DNA of 50,543 bases from an uncultured Alteromonadaceae bacterium (GTDB lineage Bacteria; Pseudomonadota; Gammaproteobacteria; Enterobacterales; Alteromonadaceae), in NCBI GenBank assembly GCA_950073835.1, contig CATMRP010000016.1, forward strand, positions 1 through 50,543, read 5' to 3'. Below, piece by piece: positions 49,001-50,543 of this stretch; position 1 is the first letter of the stretch; each line of letters opens with the position of its first letter. The position numbers and the translations under genes are program-made. Under the pieces are notes generated by a model, which was given only the letters and a program-made list of their open reading frames with translations, made no database searches and was not told where the DNA came from.

Positions 49001-50465
49001 CACCGGTCAGGATAAGCGGACTGGCGCCACCGACTGGTGGGTCTTCCGGATCTACCGGAGGCTCTTCAGGGTCGGTAGGCTCGTCATCACAGCTGTCAGC
49101 CGGATACAGTAACTCTACCCATTCAGGGTGATCCACAAAGGGGTTGCGGTTACCCTGGTACTCATAAATAGTGTCTGCGCGTTGCGCTTCAGCTGCATCA
49201 ACCGGATCGGCATTGTGCCAGGCAATCAGGGTGCAAAGTTGCCCTAAAGCCGCTTCGCCCGGGCCGGTAGTGCGGTTCACCAGCACCAGATCAGGTGTAC
49301 TATCGCTACCCGAACCTTCATAGCGCACGTCCATATATAACATCATGCGCGCCACGTCGCCTTTTACTGCGTCACGGGGCTCAAAAGAATCGCCGTCGAT
49401 GCGGTTTTCCGGCGCCTCTGTTAGTGGGCTGTCGCTGTTATCAAAATCAAGGTTACCCCGAGAGCTGTTCACCGTGACATCTTCAGGACGCAGATGATGA
49501 ATATCGGTATAGCCTTCATAGGAGTCACTGCCAAAGCCATGACTATTAGGCCAAACGTGCTCGCGGTTCCAGAAATCATCGTTGTTCACGCCAGACTGAT
49601 TACTGGTTTTCGGTAGTGAAATACCGGAATAGAACAATACTACATTGTCGGGGTTAGCAGGGTCTTCGTCGGTCTCGGTTAAAGCAGTCCAGACCTCACT
49701 GTAGCTCAGTACGGTATGATCGGCACTGATAACCGTGTTGAGTGCCATTTTGATAAATTCAACCGGCGAGTTGGCGTCAATTTCGGTTTGTACCGGTGCA
49801 TAATAGCTAACCGGATCGAAAGTCGCCGCATCTGCGACCTTATCCAGATCCGGACAGTTGGTACACACATCGGTTAAATCTTCGTCGTCATCGCCGCCAC
49901 CAGTATCGCCATCTGAACTATGAGCGCCCAGGTTGGCAAAATAATCTTGCGCAAATTGTTCCCATTCCAGCGATACATCAAACGCATCTTCAGGAGTGAT
50001 GTCACCGGCAGTAACCGACGCTTTGCGTACCAGGGTTCTGTTTTGTGTTCTGACGCCGTTTGATTCCCAGTAACTGCCCGGGTCGACCCCGAGTTGACCG
50101 AAACTATCTACCACAGCACTACCATTAACCAGTAGCACTGCATCATCACCGTTGTAAAATGAACTGGTGCTGGTGAGGTCGGTAACCGCCAGAATGGCTG
50201 GATCAGCGCCATCATCAGCTACCACATATACATCGCCGCTCGCGAGTGAGCCTGATAAGGCGATAGTGGTACCGGCGGAAGTGCCGCCATTCGAATAGAT
50301 TTCCAGACGGTAGCCCGTCAGGTCAATGGCACTGTCGGTGGGATTGTAAATTTCTATCGCTTTATTATTTGAGCTGCCTTCTATGTACTCGGAAATAAAC
50401 AGGTCGTCAGCGAGCGCTGAAACCGGCAAACCAAGTACAAGAGGCAACAGGATCTTTGCTTTCAT
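46062..50465 (-). CDS. Secreted dual-nuclease protein with lamin-tail repeats and dockerin-like tail
   Basis: A 1467-residue protein; ATG at 50465 with AGGAG 9 bases upstream and a signal peptide (MKAKILLPLVLGLPVSALA). Modules in order: lamin-tail domain (DDLFISEYIEGSSNN, about 20-195); endonuclease I domain (about 225-465) with WNREHVWPNSHGFG and DIHHLRPED; a Pro/Asp/Glu linker; a second lamin-tail-like domain (about 480-650); a third (PELFISEYTEGSGFN, about 660-830); OB-fold (about 850-1000); an ExeM-type exo/endonuclease/phosphatase domain (about 1090-1400) with VASFNVLNLFNG, LMEIENDG, GDLNSYG and ASDHDPVV. The tail has two EF-hand-like repeats (GDMDGDFDVDLLDIRAF and YDFNNDGLVNMRDLVAM), like dockerin. 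Extracellular DNA digestion is the likely role. Confidence 0.92.
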   Translation of the reverse strand: MKAKILLPLVLGLPVSALADDLFISEYIEGSSNNKAIEIYNPTDSAIDLTGYRLEIYSNGGTSAGTTIALSGSLASGDVYVVADDGADPAILAVTDLTSTSSFYNGDDAVLLVNGSAVVDSFGQLGVDPGSYWESNGVRTQNRTLVRKASVTAGDITPEDAFDVSLEWEQFAQDYFANLGAHSSDGDTGGGDDDEDLTDVCTNCPDLDKVADAATFDPVSYYAPVQTEIDANSPVEFIKMALNTVISADHTVLSYSEVWTALTETDEDPANPDNVVLFYSGISLPKTSNQSGVNNDDFWNREHVWPNSHGFGSDSYEGYTDIHHLRPEDVTVNSSRGNLDFDNSDSPLTEAPENRIDGDSFEPRDAVKGDVARMMLYMDVRYEGSGSDSTPDLVLVNRTTGPGEAALGQLCTLIAWHNADPVDAAEAQRADTIYEYQGNRNPFVDHPEWVELLYPADSCDDEPTDPEEPPVDPEDPPVGGASPLILTGVIDADLSGGLPKAVEVFVTRDIADLSVCGIGFANNGGGTDGQEYTFPADSAQAGDRLIIASETSQFGVFFDSAPDYNSGSVSINGDDAIELFCDGEVVDVFGDPDVNGDNEAWDYTDSWAYRQSNTAASTSFNANDWILPGRSALDGESTNATAATPYPYKTFTAVQPELFISEYTEGSGFNKALEIVNLGSQSVDLLAHSYVISVYSNGGTSPSFSVTLSGSIAPGDVFVVSHPDADAPLPEVSDQEASLNFNGDDAVVFFKDGEVIDAIGQVGVDPGSEWGTGDTSTKDNTLRRLLSVTTGDTNADDTFDPSLEWEGFANNTLDHFGIYGDGDPGDPDEPGEEFGVCYDSATYISAVQGNTDTSPLSGQSVIVEGVVTAVFPDLGGFFMQEEDADHDADPQTSEGLFVELADLSGLQASDVIRVQGNVAEQYGRTILSAVTESAICGTGSVTAAVISLPKASADSFEAVENMLVVNDTAWDISDTYSFIRYGEILVSNGRLYNPTQLFDAGSQEAIDYAEFNTLNQLIIDDNRDGSDNSAPLLSIGDVGPYNPLRAGDSVTRVEGIMDYGFSAYRIRPITDVTVVNTNVRNDEPVIADGNLRVASFNVLNLFNGNGDGSGFPTSRGADSYSEYERQLTKIVNAIVAIDADVLGLMEIENDGYASTSAIAQLVAAINAQMGAGTYEYISVGNGIGTDEIAVGIIYKPAVVTPEGAPELLTSANSIVDTDGPLFDDSRNRPSLAQAFVHSETRQTIVVDVNHLKSKGSSCGSGDDDTTTGQGNCNLTRTRAAQALVVWLNDTFPDMPFTVLGDLNSYGMEDPIQVLTEAGLTDTARTILGDTAYSYTFDGLVGSLDYQLVNAAMGEWLIDATEWHINADELSILDYNEEYKTTDFLNELVFRASDHDPVVATYQLDMAPLPGDMDGDFDVDLLDIRAFQMAIVRRQPLGSEYDFNNDGLVNMRDLVAMRALCTRRGCQP

Positions 50466-50543
50466 TTGTGTGTTGCTCCTGCTTGATATTTTTGGATTAC
50501 TGTCCTGAAGTGCAGGTAACACTATAAGTGCTTTGCTACAGAG

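Overview
The window looks like chromosome from a marine or saline gammaproteobacterium of the Alteromonadales (Alteromonadaceae-like). The case rests on gene content: four TonB-dependent receptors, a Zur/COG0523 zinc operon, an ExaA-type quinoprotein, azurin, a modular PHA depolymerase, and C-terminal surface-sorting tails of the PEP-CTERM and GlyGly-CTERM style. No rRNA, tRNA, CRISPR, phage or plasmid gene was seen. Genus-level identity is not claimed.

Layout. 1-3.4 kb: a cut-off pentapeptide-repeat gene, the PQQ alcohol dehydrogenase exaA, a hairpin-rich divergent intergenic region and a secreted PepSY protein. 3.4-19.6 kb: a zinc-starvation island with three Zur-box-like sites. It holds YeiR, a siderophore-type receptor behind a Zur box, and a ZnuD receptor operon (ZnuD, AztD-like lipoprotein, DUF2796 protein, Zur, MerC-like protein, ZigA GTPase, DUF1826). 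It also holds a divergent pair of operons sharing one Zur box: two DUF3299 proteins flanking an unknown secreted protein, and an ABC ATPase with an FtsX-like permease and a ChaN/EreA-like protein. The DUF2796, DUF3299 and ABC set resembles the Zrg zinc-import system described in Vibrio cholerae, here split over three transcription units.

19.6-26.9 kb: a HAD-like lipoprotein, a DUF1707/LiaF-like protein, a lipoate-ligase-like protein, a glutaredoxin, a PepSY membrane protein paired with a flavodoxin-type reductase behind a Fur-like box, azurin, DUF454 and a heme-oxygenase-like monooxygenase. 27-37.7 kb: iron-responsive loci. These are fumC with a small partner gene, divergent across a Fur-like box from three unknown small genes and a TonB receptor, and then a TonB receptor with DUF2271 and DUF4198 proteins and a divergent LysR regulator. 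A RAYT transposase with its REP repeats lies between them; palindromic relatives of those repeats also sit at two sites in the zinc island.

37.7-50.5 kb: a NarL-type two-component system, a secreted PHA depolymerase, a GlyGly-CTERM-like surface protein, a subclass B1-like metallo-beta-lactamase, a periplasmic solute-binding protein with a porin-like protein, and a two-gene unit encoding a cohesin-like PEP-CTERM protein and a 1467-residue secreted protein carrying two different nuclease domains and a dockerin-like tail.

How it fits together: the zinc genes cover every step from the outer membrane (ZnuD, the Zur-boxed siderophore-type receptor) through the periplasm (AztD-like, DUF2796, DUF3299) and inner membrane (ABC/FtsX, MerC-like) to cytoplasmic allocation (ZigA, YeiR) and regulation (Zur). 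The iron genes provide receptors, reductases and the iron-free fumarase. All functional statements come from reading the sequence and recalling protein families; no database search was run.
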